A stretch of DNA of 64,000 bases from Isoetes taiwanensis (GCA_021234155.1 JAJEKV010000017.1:20464501-20528500); one strand, 5' to 3'. Positions 1 through 12,189 are shown, counted from the stretch's first letter. The notes: generated from the sequence alone by a model not told the origin. Numbers and translations are program-made.

Positions 1-160
1 ATTACTTGTATGTATAAAGATTAAGGAATGGTGGATGGCTTTCCCATATCCTTACGTCGTCCAAGGTCTTTGTGCTTTCCCAATCCTTAGGTCGTCCAAG
101 TCTTTCTGCGTATGTTCATGATAACAGAAGTCCCTGTCAATTTCAATTTTACAGATACTA
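1..160 (+). promoter_or_regulatory. 5' flank of the membrane-protein gene, conserved in its copy
   Basis: TATAAAG at 13-19 lies about 145 bases before the ATG at 161 and could be a TATA box. The same stretch, including two near-identical phrases around GCTTTCCCA and CGTCGTCCAAG, recurs on the minus strand at about 43110-43230 in front of the truncated paralogue, so the duplication included the promoter. The two phrases at 40-75 and 76-110 look like a short tandem duplication. Confidence 0.4.
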
Positions 161-2011
161 ATGGCAATCTGCAATCTCATTTCCGTCATTCTTCTCACAA
201 CAATCGTAATCTTGGTACAATCTGTCTGTGCTTCTTCATCCTATTATTATCCTGATTTATCAACGCAAGATGGGAGTTCCTGTGCTGAGAAAACCGTGTT
301 CGCCACAACCAGAGATCCATTCTACGACTGGATCACTGGATCTTATCTTGTCACTGGTTTTGAAACCGACGACTCTATCAGCATTCAAGAAGCTGGTTTA
401 GCCTATAAAAAGCTGAGTGCATGGAGGGTTACAAGTTCTAATTCTACTCCTGCGCTCATGTTTAATTCACCTGAACCCCACGTCGTTGGAGGGTCGTTCT
501 ATCAAAACCCCCATAACAGAATTGCAAGAATGACTGTGCACTGGGGGTTGAGCATCCGGATTTGCAACGGTGGCATCTTCTTCGCCGACAAAGGTCAAAA
601 TATGTGCCGCTATACTCGTCAGATAATGCCTGCCTTATTACAAGATGGTTCCATCAGTTTCCATAGTCTGTTATCAGAAATAAAGTACAGTAACAGTGAT
701 CTTATACATCTGACAAACTGGGTAAGCAATGCAAGGACCCCAGGGGCCGTCGGAGTAAATCGAACTGTAATTTCCAGGACTCCAAATTTTTGGTATTATT
801 CCAATCCCCAGTTGGCACTTAATTGTAGCAGACTGCCCATATATTACAGAGCCGACATGACTGCCTATTTAGGCGAGTCCTATGTAGGATGCGCTTGCGT
901 GGGAAACGTATGTGCTCAAGATGTCGATCTGACAGTTAGCAGCGGTGAGTTCAGGGTGCAGGTCCATGCAAGAGAGTTAATTCCTACTGGGTGCCCCTAG
1001 AGGACGGAGTCTACCTTTATACTTACAGTCCCGAGATTGATCGATACTATGTTCTAAACTCCACCTTTGATACCACTACGTTTCCTGATAATATCAGCAA
1101 AGCTGACCTTGATGGAATGGGGGATCTATCGTCTTGCTTGGAAGACTGGTTAGCCAGCAACACTAATCCATCACCTGATGTCCAATCTCTCGCAACTGCT
1201 TGTCCTTCTAATCTAACAGTAGATTACACATATGATTATGATCATGACATGATCATCTCATACAGTGTGGGTTTAGCTAGCAAAAGTGTGAAGAAAGCTT
1301 TGGAAAGTGGAGATGATTGTCAGGCTAATTTCAATGTGGAAAAGGTATGCTCTTCCAACACCTTAGAGGATGAGGAAGTACAAGATATAAAGAATATAGT
1401 AGGGAACTTTAGCCAACTCCAGGAAGTGAGGAACTATGCCCATAACCAATGGGCCAGCATGGCGTCCAAACGTCATGATGCCTACTTGGACATTGTAGCA
1501 GCTTTTTTGGCTATATTTGTTACAAATGGAGTAGTATTCAGTGACAAATTGGTGGATCTAGAGAAATGGCTTTACAATAATTGCGTCTGTACACATGGAG
1601 GAGGAAAAGCGTCCATACAATCCCAATTGTGGAAGAAGGTGATATTCTTTGTAAGATGGATTGTGAGGTTTGGTCCTTTAGGTGGAATCGTGTTTCATTT
1701 CATGTTTAGTATGTGGAACACCTTCAAAGACCTAGAGGCAGGACCATCTAATGCATGGATTCTAACTATTGAGCAGCAACCCGCGTAGCGACCTGACTTA
1801 TCTTGTCACCACTACTTCTACCATTCAGGTCCAACCCAGATGGAGCACATGTTATGTTCTAGTAGGTATGGCTATCGTTTACTTCATACTTTCTTTCTTC
1901 CTCACCTTTCGTGAAGTGGGTGAACACCCTGTTGATGATGGAGCACCTAGGCGTCGCCGACCTACTCGTGTTGATGATGAAGCACCTCAGGACTGCCCGC
2001 CTATTCCATAA
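161..2011 (+). pseudogene. Secreted/membrane Cys-rich protein, unrecognised, read across three frames
   Basis: Three overlapping open frames (161-1000, 991-1788, 1769-2011) look like one gene of about 610 residues. The second and third have no ATG at their start and continue naturally from the preceding frame, which suggests single-base frame changes near 970-990 and 1765-1790. Residues 1-25 of the first frame form a clear signal peptide (MAICNLISVILLTTIVILVQ...), followed by a cysteine-rich region with several N-glycosylation sequons. The second frame has hydrophobic segments at its residues 164-184 and 214-240; the third has one at its residues 28-48 and then a short charged tail. I do not recognise the family. 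It could be an intact gene in an error-prone assembly or a young pseudogene. A partial copy is at 42419-42993. Confidence 0.55.
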
Positions 2012-2117
2012 TGTTTCTGCTTTGCTATATACTATAAACACTAGTATTCTTTACATCTAGTTCTATAAAGTTACGAGGTGTATACAATTATTATATCACA
2101 TTTGACATAAACAATTT

Positions 2118-2220
2118 ATCAGCATGCTTATTGCTGCTAAGGTTTTTCCCTCGAAAACCTTTCGGGACGGGGTTTTTTAATCCTGGACAGTAATAAATTC
2201 TGTTTTGCCTTGAAAACTAT
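2118..2220 (+). repeat. LINE 3'-UTR fragment
   Basis: This carries the CTAAGGTTTTTCC...CGAAAACC...GGGGTTTTTTAATCC block found near the 3' end of the LINE copies at 3.4, 40.2 and 45.9 kb, but without their coding part or tail. A similar isolated block is at 37940-38000. Confidence 0.5.
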
Positions 2221-2429
2221 AGTTTCGGTTTTGCTAAAGATAAGAAAAAGGTGTGATTTTGCTGATTGATAATGCTATTTTTTAAGCATGCGGCGCAGGT
2301 TCAGACCCTAGATCAGGAGCAAGCAGGAGTCCAATTGACTTGGCTAAACAAGGAACATCCACTGCTGTTTTTCTAAGAAGTTATGTTTTTATTTTTAAAG
2401 AGGTGTGGTTATTTAAGAAGGTGCATTGT

Positions 2430-2890
2430 TAAAATTGAATTGAATGGAATTGATTTTTATCATCCGCGATGACCAATCGACCTATGGGACCCAAACACGG
2501 AATACAAGAAATGTATTACTGCTAGGATTAAAAACCACACCCTAAAGGGTTTCGAGGGAAAAGCCTTGGCAATAATAGGTATGCTGAGAGACTATACAAT
2601 GGTATATATTATGTGTATATGATACATTTCAATCTCAGTGCGACATAACTAAGTGCATGCATCCGTGATGTCTTGGAAAGAAAAATCTTAACAAACACAC
2701 TGAGGTTGTGTCCAGCAGCATATGGAGCGGCTGGCTAGGCAGGATGACCTCAGCATAGCGGATTTGAATGTGGTTGAATGTTGGACATTGTAGATTGTGA
2801 CATTCGTCTTCAATGGCGCCATATTGGCAACACTGACAAATTCCATTCTCACATTACTCCTGAGCCCATCTGCCTGTCTCAATTCAAAGT
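2430..2890 (-). mobile_element. LINE 3' end with zinc knuckle, minus strand
   Basis: Read on the minus strand, 2850-2690 encodes ICQCCQYGAIEDECHNLQCP, a Cys-Cys...His-Cys knuckle typical of the C-terminus of LINE ORF2. It is followed by IRYAEVILPSQPLHMLLDTT and then a 3' UTR with the GGTTTT/CGAGG block and the CCTATGGGACCC phrase. A degenerate AATTGAATTGAATGG tail is at 2430-2450. The copy is truncated at its 5' side and has frame changes. Confidence 0.65.
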
Positions 2891-3264
2891 CGACATATAC
2901 CTGTGCGAATTGAAGCTGTCAATCTATGTTTTTTCAGCGACAAACATGTATAGAAGTAGCGCTGTGGATCTGGGGGTTTCACCTAATGGAATCCCTATAT
3001 ACCATGTGCGTTAATGAAGTGAATTCCTCCCCCCCCTCCTTTTTTCTACCCATATCCGCTTGTAGATCTCACTGTATATGGCTTTAGATCTAAATATAAC
3101 CCTTGAGATTTGGTATTATTTTTATTTTAGTAACTCCATATTATTCCATATTAGAGGTTTCCTTTTCTTTGACTTTCTCTATCATATCTTTAGTGTCAAT
3201 TTCTTCAAGCCTTCTCTTTAGGATTTTTCCCTTAACCTATTCCGACTCACGATGCGAAGGCGTC

Positions 3265-3582
3265 TTCTTATTTGCTTACACAGGCTGGCTTCTTCACGGT
3301 TATGGGATTAGCAGGTGGATCTCTTCGACAGTCTCATACCTCCGGGGAGGTTATGGATGCACGGACTCATTTTGTCCCTACAGGCCGGTGATGAAAGCTA
3401 CATCCTATACAATTGTCTGCAGTGATGCGGCATACTTATTCTTGCTAAGGTTTTTCCTCGAAAACCCTTCGGTGGGGTTTTTTAATCGACGGTGATGTCA
3501 CGCTTGCTTTGCTCTCTTTTTGTTTGGGTCCCATAGGCCAATTGGTCTCCGTGGATGCTAAAAACCTATTCTATTCTATTGT
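3265..3582 (+). mobile_element. LINE 3' end, plus strand
   Basis: The same family as at 2430-2890 but in the opposite orientation. A remnant of the ORF2 C-terminus (CTCATACCTCCGGGGAGG) is followed by the UTR block with CTCGAAAACCCTTCGG and by TGGGTCCCATAGGCC. It ends in a CTATTCTATTCTATT tail at 3566-3580, the kind of short tandem tail expected at the 3' end of a non-LTR retrotransposon. Confidence 0.65.
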
Positions 3583-3686
3583 TTCCACTCTGCTCCTCTT
3601 TATCGCTTTTGTATCTAATACCTACTACATTATTGTTGTATGGGAAGGAGAAAGGGTGGCTTGAATAAGGTCACCATATACTTAGT

Positions 3687-3967
3687 TTGGAGGAAGAAAA
3701 AAGGATGGCCAAAAAGAGAAAGAACATGTTTGATTTCCATAAGCCAGCTAAGGCTAAGGCCATGTCTACAGCCAAAAGAGTGCCTAATCTAGAGGTTGAA
3801 GGTAGTTCCATCCAGATCGAGGGCTTACTCTTAAACATATGGTTTCCACTGAAGAACCTCCCATTGTCATTGCTTCGGATGATCATGTTACGGATTATTC
3901 GTTACCTGCTGCTGCACAAATTGGAGCCTCTGATCCTACCAACGCTTCCACTCAGGTTCTTGTGTAG
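3687..3967 (+). pseudogene. Short basic-then-acidic protein fragment, unrecognised
   Basis: A lysine-rich start (MAKKRKNMFDFHKPAKAKAM) at 3705 runs to about 3830. After a one-base shift a second coding-looking stretch, STEEPPIVIASDDHVTDYS and onward, runs from about 3841 to a stop at 3967. The two together would give about 90 residues. No family recognised. It could be the N-terminus of a retroelement ORF or a small host exon; codon choice looks coding-like but that is a weak argument. Confidence 0.25.
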
Positions 3968-4230
3968 TTTGTGGTTCCTTTAATCTTAATCTCTGCCCTG
4001 TTAAAATTATTATTCCCTTTTTTGCTTGTTCTTGACATTTCTCTTGTTATCTCTATTTTCGGTAGTTTGAACTTTTTTTCATATCGCCCTTGATGTCCTA
4101 ACTAGTTATGTTTAGACAGGAACATTTGGTCCCCATTGAGCCTTGGTATCTCAGCAACTTCAGCTCATTAAATCTAATTTTTTAAGTTTATTACTGCTAT
4201 ATGGCCTATATAGTTCAGGGCATAATCTCA
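3968..4230. other. No gene seen
   Basis: AT-rich sequence between the small ORF and the first Helitron. I see no ORF, structural RNA or clear repeat. Confidence 0.4.
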
Positions 4231-6074
4231 TCTTTTATTATAAAGTTTTATCGTAAGTGTTGGACCACGCCCTAATTTAGATGGCTCAGATTATCAGATT
4301 GGATCCGAAGACCAAGATTTATCGCATGACTTCTCACCACTGTGATTGGTTATCGCTTTGATCTCTTAAGAGGAAAAAGAAAAGGAAAAGGGAGGACGAA
4401 AGGGGAAAATGAAGGGTGAAAAGGTACGAGGAAAAGGGGAAGAGGGAAAGGGGAAAAGGGAAGGGAAAATGGGAAAAAGGGGAAGAGGAAAAGGATGAGG
4501 AAAGGAAAAAATAGCATGAAGGTAAAAGAAAAGGTGGAGGTAGGAAAAGGAAGGGAAAAAGGGCAACGCAAAAAGGGGAAGAGGGAAAGAGTAGGAAAAG
4601 GGAAGGGAAAAAGGGAAAGAGACAAAAAAAAAAGGCATGGGAAAATAAAAAGGGAAAGGAAAAATGAAAAAGGAGGCGGAAAGGGAAAAATGGAAGGGAA
4701 AAAGGGTACGAGGAAACGGGAGAGGAAAATAGAAAAGAGAAGAGAGGAAGGGCACGGAAAAAATTTGAAGAGGAAAAGGGTGAGGAAAAGGAAAATAGAA
4801 AGGGAAAAAGAGCATAGAAAAGGGAAAAGGAAAAAGAAAAAAGGGGATAGGCAAATTGGCAAAGGGAAAAGAGGAAGAGGATGGGAAAGGAGGAAAAACA
4901 GCACGTGAAAAAGGTGAGGAAAAATGAATGGAAAAAGGTATGAGAAAATAAAAATGGAAAGAGAAATAGAAAAGGAAGGGGAAAGGAAAGGGCAAAAGGG
5001 CACATGGAAAAAGAGAAAGGATGAAAAAGGAAGGCAAATGAAAAAGGAAAAGGGAGGCAAAATGGGGGAGTGCAGGGGGGTGGGAGGGAAGGGAAAGGAA
5101 AAAAGGCGGGAAGAAAAGGGAGAGGAAAATGGGACAGAATAAGAGGGAAAGGACATGGGAAAATGGAAGAGGCAAAGTGTGAGGAAATGGAAAGAAAGCA
5201 AGGGAAAAAGAGCATGAAAAATGGGGAAAAAAAAAAGAAAGAAAAAGGGGAATAGGGAAAGGGAAAAATGAAAAAGGGGAAGAGGGTGAGGAAAGGAGGA
5301 AAAGGGGCACGTAAAAAAGGTGCGAAAAAAGGAACGGAAAAAGGCATGGAAAAAGGAAAAGGGAAAGGGAAAGAGAAAAAGAAGGGGGAAGGGAAAGAGG
5401 AAAAGGCACGGGAAAAAGGGAAAAGGGCGGTGAAATGATGAAAAAGGAAGGAAAAAGAAAAGAGAGATGGAAAGGGGGGAAGGGAAAGGAAAAAGGGTAC
5501 AAGAAAAAAGGGGAGAGAGGAATGAGAGAACGGAGGGCATGGGATAAAGAGGAAGGGGAAAGGAAGAAAAGGGGCACATGAAAAAGACGGGGAAAAGAAA
5601 AAAAAAGGGCATGGGAAAAGGGAAAGGAAAAGAGAAAAGGAAAAGGAAAGGGAAAGGGAAAAAGGGCACGGGAAAATTAGGAAGAAAGGGGAAAGACTGG
5701 AAAGGGAAGGGAAAAAGTCCATCCGAAAAAGGGAAAGGGAAAAAGGAAAAGAGAAGGGAATGGAAGGGGAGGGAGAAAGGGGTCAAAAAATGAAAAAAGG
5801 GAGACGGGAAAAATAAGATGTGTAGGGAAAATAGGAAAAAGGGAAAAGAAAAAAAGAAAATGCGTAAGAGAATGATGAAAAAAAGGAAATGCGGGATAGA
5901 GCAAAAGACAAAGTAAAGGGGAAGGGTGTCGAATATATAAAAACCTATTATAGCCCAGCAATGCTGGACTTGGTTTCTATTATATTAGATTTATGAAAAG
6001 GATTTTGAGATGACCAGGTTTTCATCCACACAAGTTCCCAACTTATCCCCAGCAATGCTGGGCACCATTACTAG
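4231..6074 (+). mobile_element. Non-autonomous Helitron A carrying a polypurine tract
   Basis: The 5' end is TCTTTTATTATAAAGTTTTA, preceded by A (4230). The 3' end is a CCCAGC-AAT-GCTGGG hairpin (6048-6062) followed 8 bases later by CTAG (6071-6074) and then T. A 5' TC, a 3' hairpin plus CTRR, and insertion between A and T are the known hallmarks of Helitrons. Helitron B (8081-9755) shares both ends and the first 130 bases. No Rep or helicase reading frame is present, so it would depend on a helper. Almost the whole interior is the purine tract listed separately. Confidence 0.75.
4365..5925 (+). repeat. 1.56-kb polypurine tract (Helitron A interior)
   Basis: The plus strand is almost entirely A and G, built from GGGAAAAAGGG-like pieces interrupted every 60-90 bases by GGGCATG or GGGCACG-like words (for example near 4630, 4750, 4995, 5405, 5535, 5600, 5660). 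This looks like a degenerate tandem array of 60-90 base units. Long open frames on both strands here are a by-product of composition (few possible stop codons) and are not genes. Confidence 0.85.
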
Positions 6075-6119
6075 TTCTATGTAATGTTATTTTCTACAAC
6101 TTAATTGTCACTTACTGTT

Positions 6120-7400
6120 TTATGAAACTGATGTTGAGCCATGTTGCCTTTTTTTATGTAACTTTGTACTCAAAATAGCCATCCGAGTACGAAAATCTGT
6201 TTTCCACTCATCACCCTCCCGGATAAGATTATAGGCACCCCGAAGATCAATCTTTGTAAAATAATGCGCACCTTGGAGTCGCTCCAACAACTCTGGAAAC
6301 AGAGAAAGTGGATACCGATTTGGCACTGTGATCTTATTGAGGCCACGATAGTCAACGATAAGACGCAGCGAATCATCCTTCTTTTTGTCGAAGAAGATAG
6401 GCACTCCAGCAGGGGACTGAGAATGTCGAATGAAACCAGTGGCTAGATTCTCTTCAATATAATCCCGCGAAACCTTCAACTCAGCGGGATATCAGACCAT
6501 ATGGCGGCATTGTCCTGGGCTGGAAATCAATAGGACAATCATATGGACGATGCTCTGGGAGCTTGCTGGCCTTGACTTTGTCAAAAACATCAGAGAAGTC
6601 GCCATATTTATCTGGGAGCATCGGAGCAGACTTCACTGGTGCCGAGCTAGCTGACGGGTGAACCTGGATTGCAAATACTGAACTTGGATCTTGCCTTCCA
6701 GATTTAACAAACTCGCGAAGAGAAATTTTCAAGAAACGAAACTGAGGGCATGAAGAAACCTCTACAGAAGCAGGGGCAGAAACATGAGCAGGAGCAGGAG
6801 CAGGAGCAACTAGAACAGGAACTGGAGCAAGGACTGGAGCAAGAATTGGAGCAGGAGCAGAAGCAGGAACTGGAACTGGAGTAGGAGCCGGACATCATCG
6901 AGAATATGGTCAGAATCTGGGGCATGAACTGGAGCAGAGGCAAGAGTCAAATCAGAACATGGAGCAGAAACATGAACAACAAGGACGGAATCAGGAGCCC
7001 ACGATACTGAATGAACTGAAGTCGATGTTGATGCAGAGACCTGAATTGCAGATGAACTGAAACTAGAGCTTGGACCAACAAATCAAAATGATCTAGTATG
7101 CCAATCAATCTGTGGCTTATATAGCTCGAGCCAAGGCAGACCCAAGACTATTGGCGCATGTGGGTTAGCGATGAGATTGAAGGAAATACTACAAGAAACT
7201 CCCTCGAACAAAACCTGAAAAGGCGCAGTACATTCTGTGACTGCACCCGAGGAGATCTCTCGTCCATCAATCACTTTGACAGAACCAGGATGCTCAACCA
7301 TGCTTCTAGGGATGGCGTGCTTACTGGCGAATGCACTATCCATAAAGCAAACACGAGTCTGCGGGCTAGATACAAGGAAGCACAAGAGAAAATACATATA
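6120..7400 (-). pseudogene. Ty3/gypsy protease-RT relic
   Basis: On the minus strand in pol order. 7397-7083 is an aspartic protease-like domain with MDSAFASKHAIP in place of the usual D-S/T-G site (the Gly is lost) and a downstream IVLGLPWLE strand. 7080-6740 is a Pro/Ala-rich hinge. 6732-6481 holds the pre-RT segment KLPEHRPYDCPIDF. 6479-6120 is the N-terminal half of reverse transcriptase with [14 protein letters not shown] and [14 protein letters not shown], broken after DEWKTDFRT. There is a frame change at 6480, and the YxDD region, RNase H and integrase are absent. The element is dead and was truncated near the Helitron A end. Confidence 0.8.
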
Positions 7401-8080
7401 TAAACTAGAATCATTGTACTAACAAGAATAATATGTACAATGGTTGGGCAAAGCAAGAATTCATGAACAAGAAGGCTCGAGATCACCAACAAAGTCTAGA
7501 GCTAGAACAAGACAATAAGAACAAGCTACACGAGAAGGCCATAACTGGCGTTAAAGCAGAATGGTTCTGCCATCCTCAAATGTCTCCACATATAATGCCA
7601 TATTGCATAAACTCAATAAGTGGATGGTCACCACCTAGAATAGGTGAATGTGCGCCACTTGGCGGGCATGAGGGATGCCACTTAGGAAGGTGCATGAATG
7701 GTCCTTCACGTACATAGAGAAGACATTTGGCATAACTCTATGATCTTGGCAACAATGCACTTGGAAAGAGCCGATGACTTGCAACCAACATCTCGCTGGT
7801 TCAAAACCCATCTTCAACATATTACTTTTGCCCATGTGTGACAACCATCTTCGTATTATACCCGTATGGTCGTCACACTATCCCCCTCCAAACGATGATG
7901 GCTTCCCCTCAATGATGATTGCGAGGCATAGTATTCTTCCCCCAGTATCAAACACCCAATCACGATCATGAGTTGAATCAATATGAAGATCTTTGTCTAG
8001 CATGAGATCTAGACAAACACAAGGCTCCCAAAAATAAGCTATTAAAAGTTCTTCACAACAATTTTTTTAGAAAACTACTA
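7401..8080. other. Degraded LTR-retroelement flank, no gene
   Basis: No gene is seen. On the minus strand, 7896-7875 reads GGAGGGGGATAGTGTGAC, which resembles a gypsy polypurine tract running into an LTR start (TGTGAC). A second TGTGAC-like junction is at about 7840. Its position upstream of the protease relic is not the order of an intact element, so I treat it as a rearranged fragment. Confidence 0.3.
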
Positions 8081-9755
8081 TCTTATATTATAATGTTTTA
8101 GCGTGTTGTATCAAGCCCTAATTTGAATGGTTTGGATTATTTGAGTGCATCCAAAGGCCAAGATTTAATGCATAGCTTCCCACCACCGTGAATGGTCAAG
8201 CTTTAGTCTCTTATGGGGAAAGGGAAAAAGAAAAGGAGGAAAAGGAAAAGGAAAAGGAAAAGGAAAAGGAAAAGGAAAAGGAAAAGGAAAAGGAAAAGGA
8301 AGAAGGAAGAAGGAAGAAGGAAGAAGGAAGAAGGAAAGGGAAATGTGAAGGGCAAGGAGAAAAGGGAGAAAAGAGAAAGGGGAAAATGGAAGGGAAAAAG
8401 GGCATGGGAAAAGGGAATCAGGGAAAGGGTGAGGAAAGGTAAAAAGGAAGGGAAAAACGACATGAGAAAAGGGAATAGAAATGAGAAATGAAAAAAAGAG
8501 GGGGGCAGGAAGGGAAAAAGGCCATGGGGAAAAGGCGAAGAGGGAAAAGGTGGGGAAAGGAAGAAAAGAGAAGGGAAGAAGGGAAAAAAAAAGGGTGGAG
8601 AAGCGAAAAAGGGCATGGGGAAAGGAAAAGAAAAAAGAAAACGGAATGAGAAAAGGGGAAAAGGGAACTTGGGAAAAAAGGCATGAGAAAAAGGGGAAGA
8701 GAGAAATGGGAAAAGGGAAAGGGGAAACGGCACATGAAAAGGGGGAAGACGAAAAGGGTGAGCAAGAGGAAAAAGAAAGCAAAAAAAAAGCATGAGAAAA
8801 AGGAGGGAAAAAAGGACATGGTAAAAAGAAGAAGAAGGAAAGGGTAACGAAAGGGGAAAAGAGAAGGAAAAAATGATATGGAAAACAAAAAAGGGAAAAA
8901 GAAAAGAAAAAGGGAGGGGAAATGAGCACTGGAAAAGGGGAAGAGAAAAGGATGGAGAGAGGAGAAAAAATGAAGGGAAGAAGGGGGACACGGAATTGGA
9001 AAGAATGAGGAGGAAGGAAGGAAAAAAGGGGAACAAGAAAGGACGGAGAGAAGGGAATGGAAAAGTGGCATGGGAAAAGAGAAAGGGAGAGGGGAGAAGG
9101 GTGAAATGGAATCTAAGAAAAAGGGGACAAGGAAAATGAAAGAAAGAAACGAAAAAATGGAAGAGGGAAAGAGCACGAGGAAGAGGGAATCGGAAAAAGG
9201 GAAGGGGGAAATGGCACGGAGAAAAGGAGAGGGGAAAACGGTAAAGAAAGGGGAAAAGGGAAACGGAAAAGAGAATGGGAAAAGGGAAAAAAAAAAAGAA
9301 GGGGAACAAGGGGAAAGGGTGTGCGGAAAAGAGGAAAGGGGGTACATGGAAAAAAGGAAGAGGAAGAATGTGTTGAAAAGGGCATGGGAAAGGGAAAAGT
9401 CAAAAGGAAATGAAGGGAGAAGTGGGGGGGAGAAAGGGAAAAAGAACACGCCAAAATAGAAAGAGGAAAAGGGTGGGGAAAGGAGGGAAAAGGGAAAGGA
9501 AAAAAGTTCATCAGAAAAAAGGAAATAAAGAAAAACAAGAAAAAGATAGAAAAGGAAAATAGGAAAAAGAAGGAAAAGGAAGAAGAAAAAAGGGTGAAAG
9601 TGGGGTAGAGCAAATGGCAGAAGAAAATAGAAATGGTGTAGATTACTTTAACAATGGAGTACTTTTGGGTTATTCATGCTCTCTTCTCTCATTACTATAA
9701 TGTATCATTTACGGGTTCTCAGCTTATGCCTAGCAACGCTGGGCATCGTTCCTAG
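8081..9755 (+). mobile_element. Non-autonomous Helitron B carrying a polypurine tract
   Basis: It begins TCTTATATTATAATGTTTTA after A (8080). It ends with the hairpin GCCTAGC-AAC-GCTGGGC (9728-9744) and CTAG (9752-9755) followed by T. The 130 bases after the 5' end align by eye with Helitron A (CCCTAATTT, CCAAGATTTA, CACCACnGTGAnTGGT). No replicase is encoded. The 140 bases before the hairpin differ from Helitron A, so the two copies are related but not recent twins. Confidence 0.72.
8214..9612 (+). repeat. 1.4-kb polypurine tract (Helitron B interior)
   Basis: Starts with a near-perfect AAAAGG array (about 8230-8300) and an AGGAAGA array (8300-8340), then degenerate GGGAAAA units punctuated by GGCATGG/GGCACG words as in Helitron A. 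Open frames on either strand reflect composition only. Confidence 0.85.
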
Positions 9756-10862
<1,107 letters not shown>

Positions 10863-10893
10863 GGTGCCCAGCAATGCTGGGCACCATAACTAG
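10863..10893 (+). mobile_element. Helitron 3' terminus (5' end not found)
   Basis: This is the best-preserved hairpin of the family. GGTGCCCAGC pairs perfectly with GCTGGGCACC around an AAT loop and is followed by ATAA, then CTAG (10890-10893) and T. I could not find a matching TCTTATATT start upstream, so only the terminus is annotated. Confidence 0.6.
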
Positions 10894-11545
10894 TATTAAA
10901 CTAATGTTACTAAGTGAGTTAATGTGTTGAATAACCACAACTAGTTATATGGCACGGTTCTTGCTTGTGGTTTATTATTCGATTTTGTTATCATGGTTCA
11001 CCCCCGCTGAGAAGGCTGATTAGGGGCATAAACATTAACAATCCCCCACTCTTGCCCTCCCTCCAACCACTTAATTATTGCCCACCGACCAAACCTGTCT
11101 GCTGCAGAGTATGTGACCTGCCATCCATCCTCCAAGCAATAAGAGTACAACCATCATCCAATTAAATTGGGATTATGTCAACTCCAAAATCACGCCAACC
11201 TGCTATTGTCTTCTAGGGGGTTTTTGTTTTTTTTTAATCTTTTTTTTTGGACTTCAAAAATAACATAAGGTTGCGATTCACGTGTGACTTTTCATATGCG
11301 AATTGAAATATGCAGAAATGAAGAGCAAGTTGCTAACATAGATGAGACAAATATTGCTTGCTCAATAGATGATAATATTAGGTTTGATAATAACAAATTG
11401 CATTATTTATGAGGCAATTCAGACTCGAAATTATCGATACATGGCACAAATATCATACAAAAATATCATATATTCCAATAAAACATTAAGGGATCAATCC
11501 ATGTTTTTCCCGTGATTTAACAAGGTGTGGTTCCATGTCACCGTT
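10894..11545. other. No gene seen
   Basis: AT-rich, with a T-rich stretch at 11218-11250. No recognisable gene or repeat boundary. Confidence 0.35.
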
Positions 11546-12116
11546 CTATCCAGGGGGCGGGTACGAATCTAACACTTCACCCACCGTCATCCCCATAGCC
11601 AAATTATGCATAATAGACACAAACTTCACGAGAAAATCATCCGTCCCAAAGTTTTTGGATCGTAAGATGGTGGATTGAGAACATTGTGTTTGATTGTAGA
11701 AGCATTTGAGAGCATCATCATCCACTATGATTATATCATCCTTATTCTCGATACCAAGTTAGGCCCATCATGTTACTCAAGTGTTTGATGAAGATAGGCT
11801 TGCCTCGTTGGATCCTTGGGATTAGTGAACTTCACACATTTGTTCCTTCCGATCCCAAAGGGTCAACCAATTTCTACGCATTTCCCCAATTGCCTCCAAA
11901 GTATCCTTGATGTTCCTTAGTTCCATGGATGACCAAATACCAACTTCGAAATAACCCGAATGCCTCGTCTAGCATCTCCTTCAAGTGCGCTACGCGGATA
12001 GATCCACTTGGTGTTTGATTCTATCGGTGTCCGATGAAACCGTTCTCTAGCCACTTTATTTTTTAGGAAAAGTCTTGCAAAGGACTCCGTTTAGGTCGAA
12101 CACCACAACCTTCTTA
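11546..12116 (-). pseudogene. FCP1/NIF-like HAD phosphatase fragment
   Basis: Read on the minus strand with frame changes, all core HAD motifs appear in order. Motif I is KVVVFDLNGVLCKTF (about 12116-12072). Next come FEVGIWSSMELRNIK, with the motif II serine, and LWDRKEQMCEVH. A lysine-containing stretch NPKDPTRQAYLHQTLE follows, then IIVDDDALKCF with the acidic pair. The final part reads MGMTVGEVLDSYPPPG and stops at 11546-11548. FCP1/NIF-like phosphatases act on phosphoserine in RNA polymerase II tails and related substrates. At least two frame shifts and internal stops break this copy. It may be a captured host exon, since it shares the strand and palindromes of the 12-19.6 kb composite. 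Confidence 0.6.
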
Positions 12117-12189
12117 GAAACGCAATGGAAGCTGAAACATCAAACATGTATCCGGTCCAGCAAGATACGATAACACAAACAATACAAAA

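Noticed and set aside
4334-5793. Long open frames of 400-480 codons on both strands in the purine tract
   Set aside because: The predicted proteins are only Phe/Pro/Ser/Leu or Lys/Gly/Arg/Glu; a strand without T on one side has almost no stop codons. Composition explains them.
5951-5968. Helitron terminus inside Helitron A
   Set aside because: GCCCAGCAATGCTGGAC forms a hairpin but has no CTRR at the right distance; probably an old internal duplicate.
6704-6943. Ser/Cys-rich minus-strand protein
   Set aside because: It is an out-of-frame reading of the GGAGCA-type repeat that encodes the Pro/Ala hinge of the gypsy relic.
8165-9613. Long open frames in the second purine tract
   Set aside because: Same compositional artefact as in the first tract.
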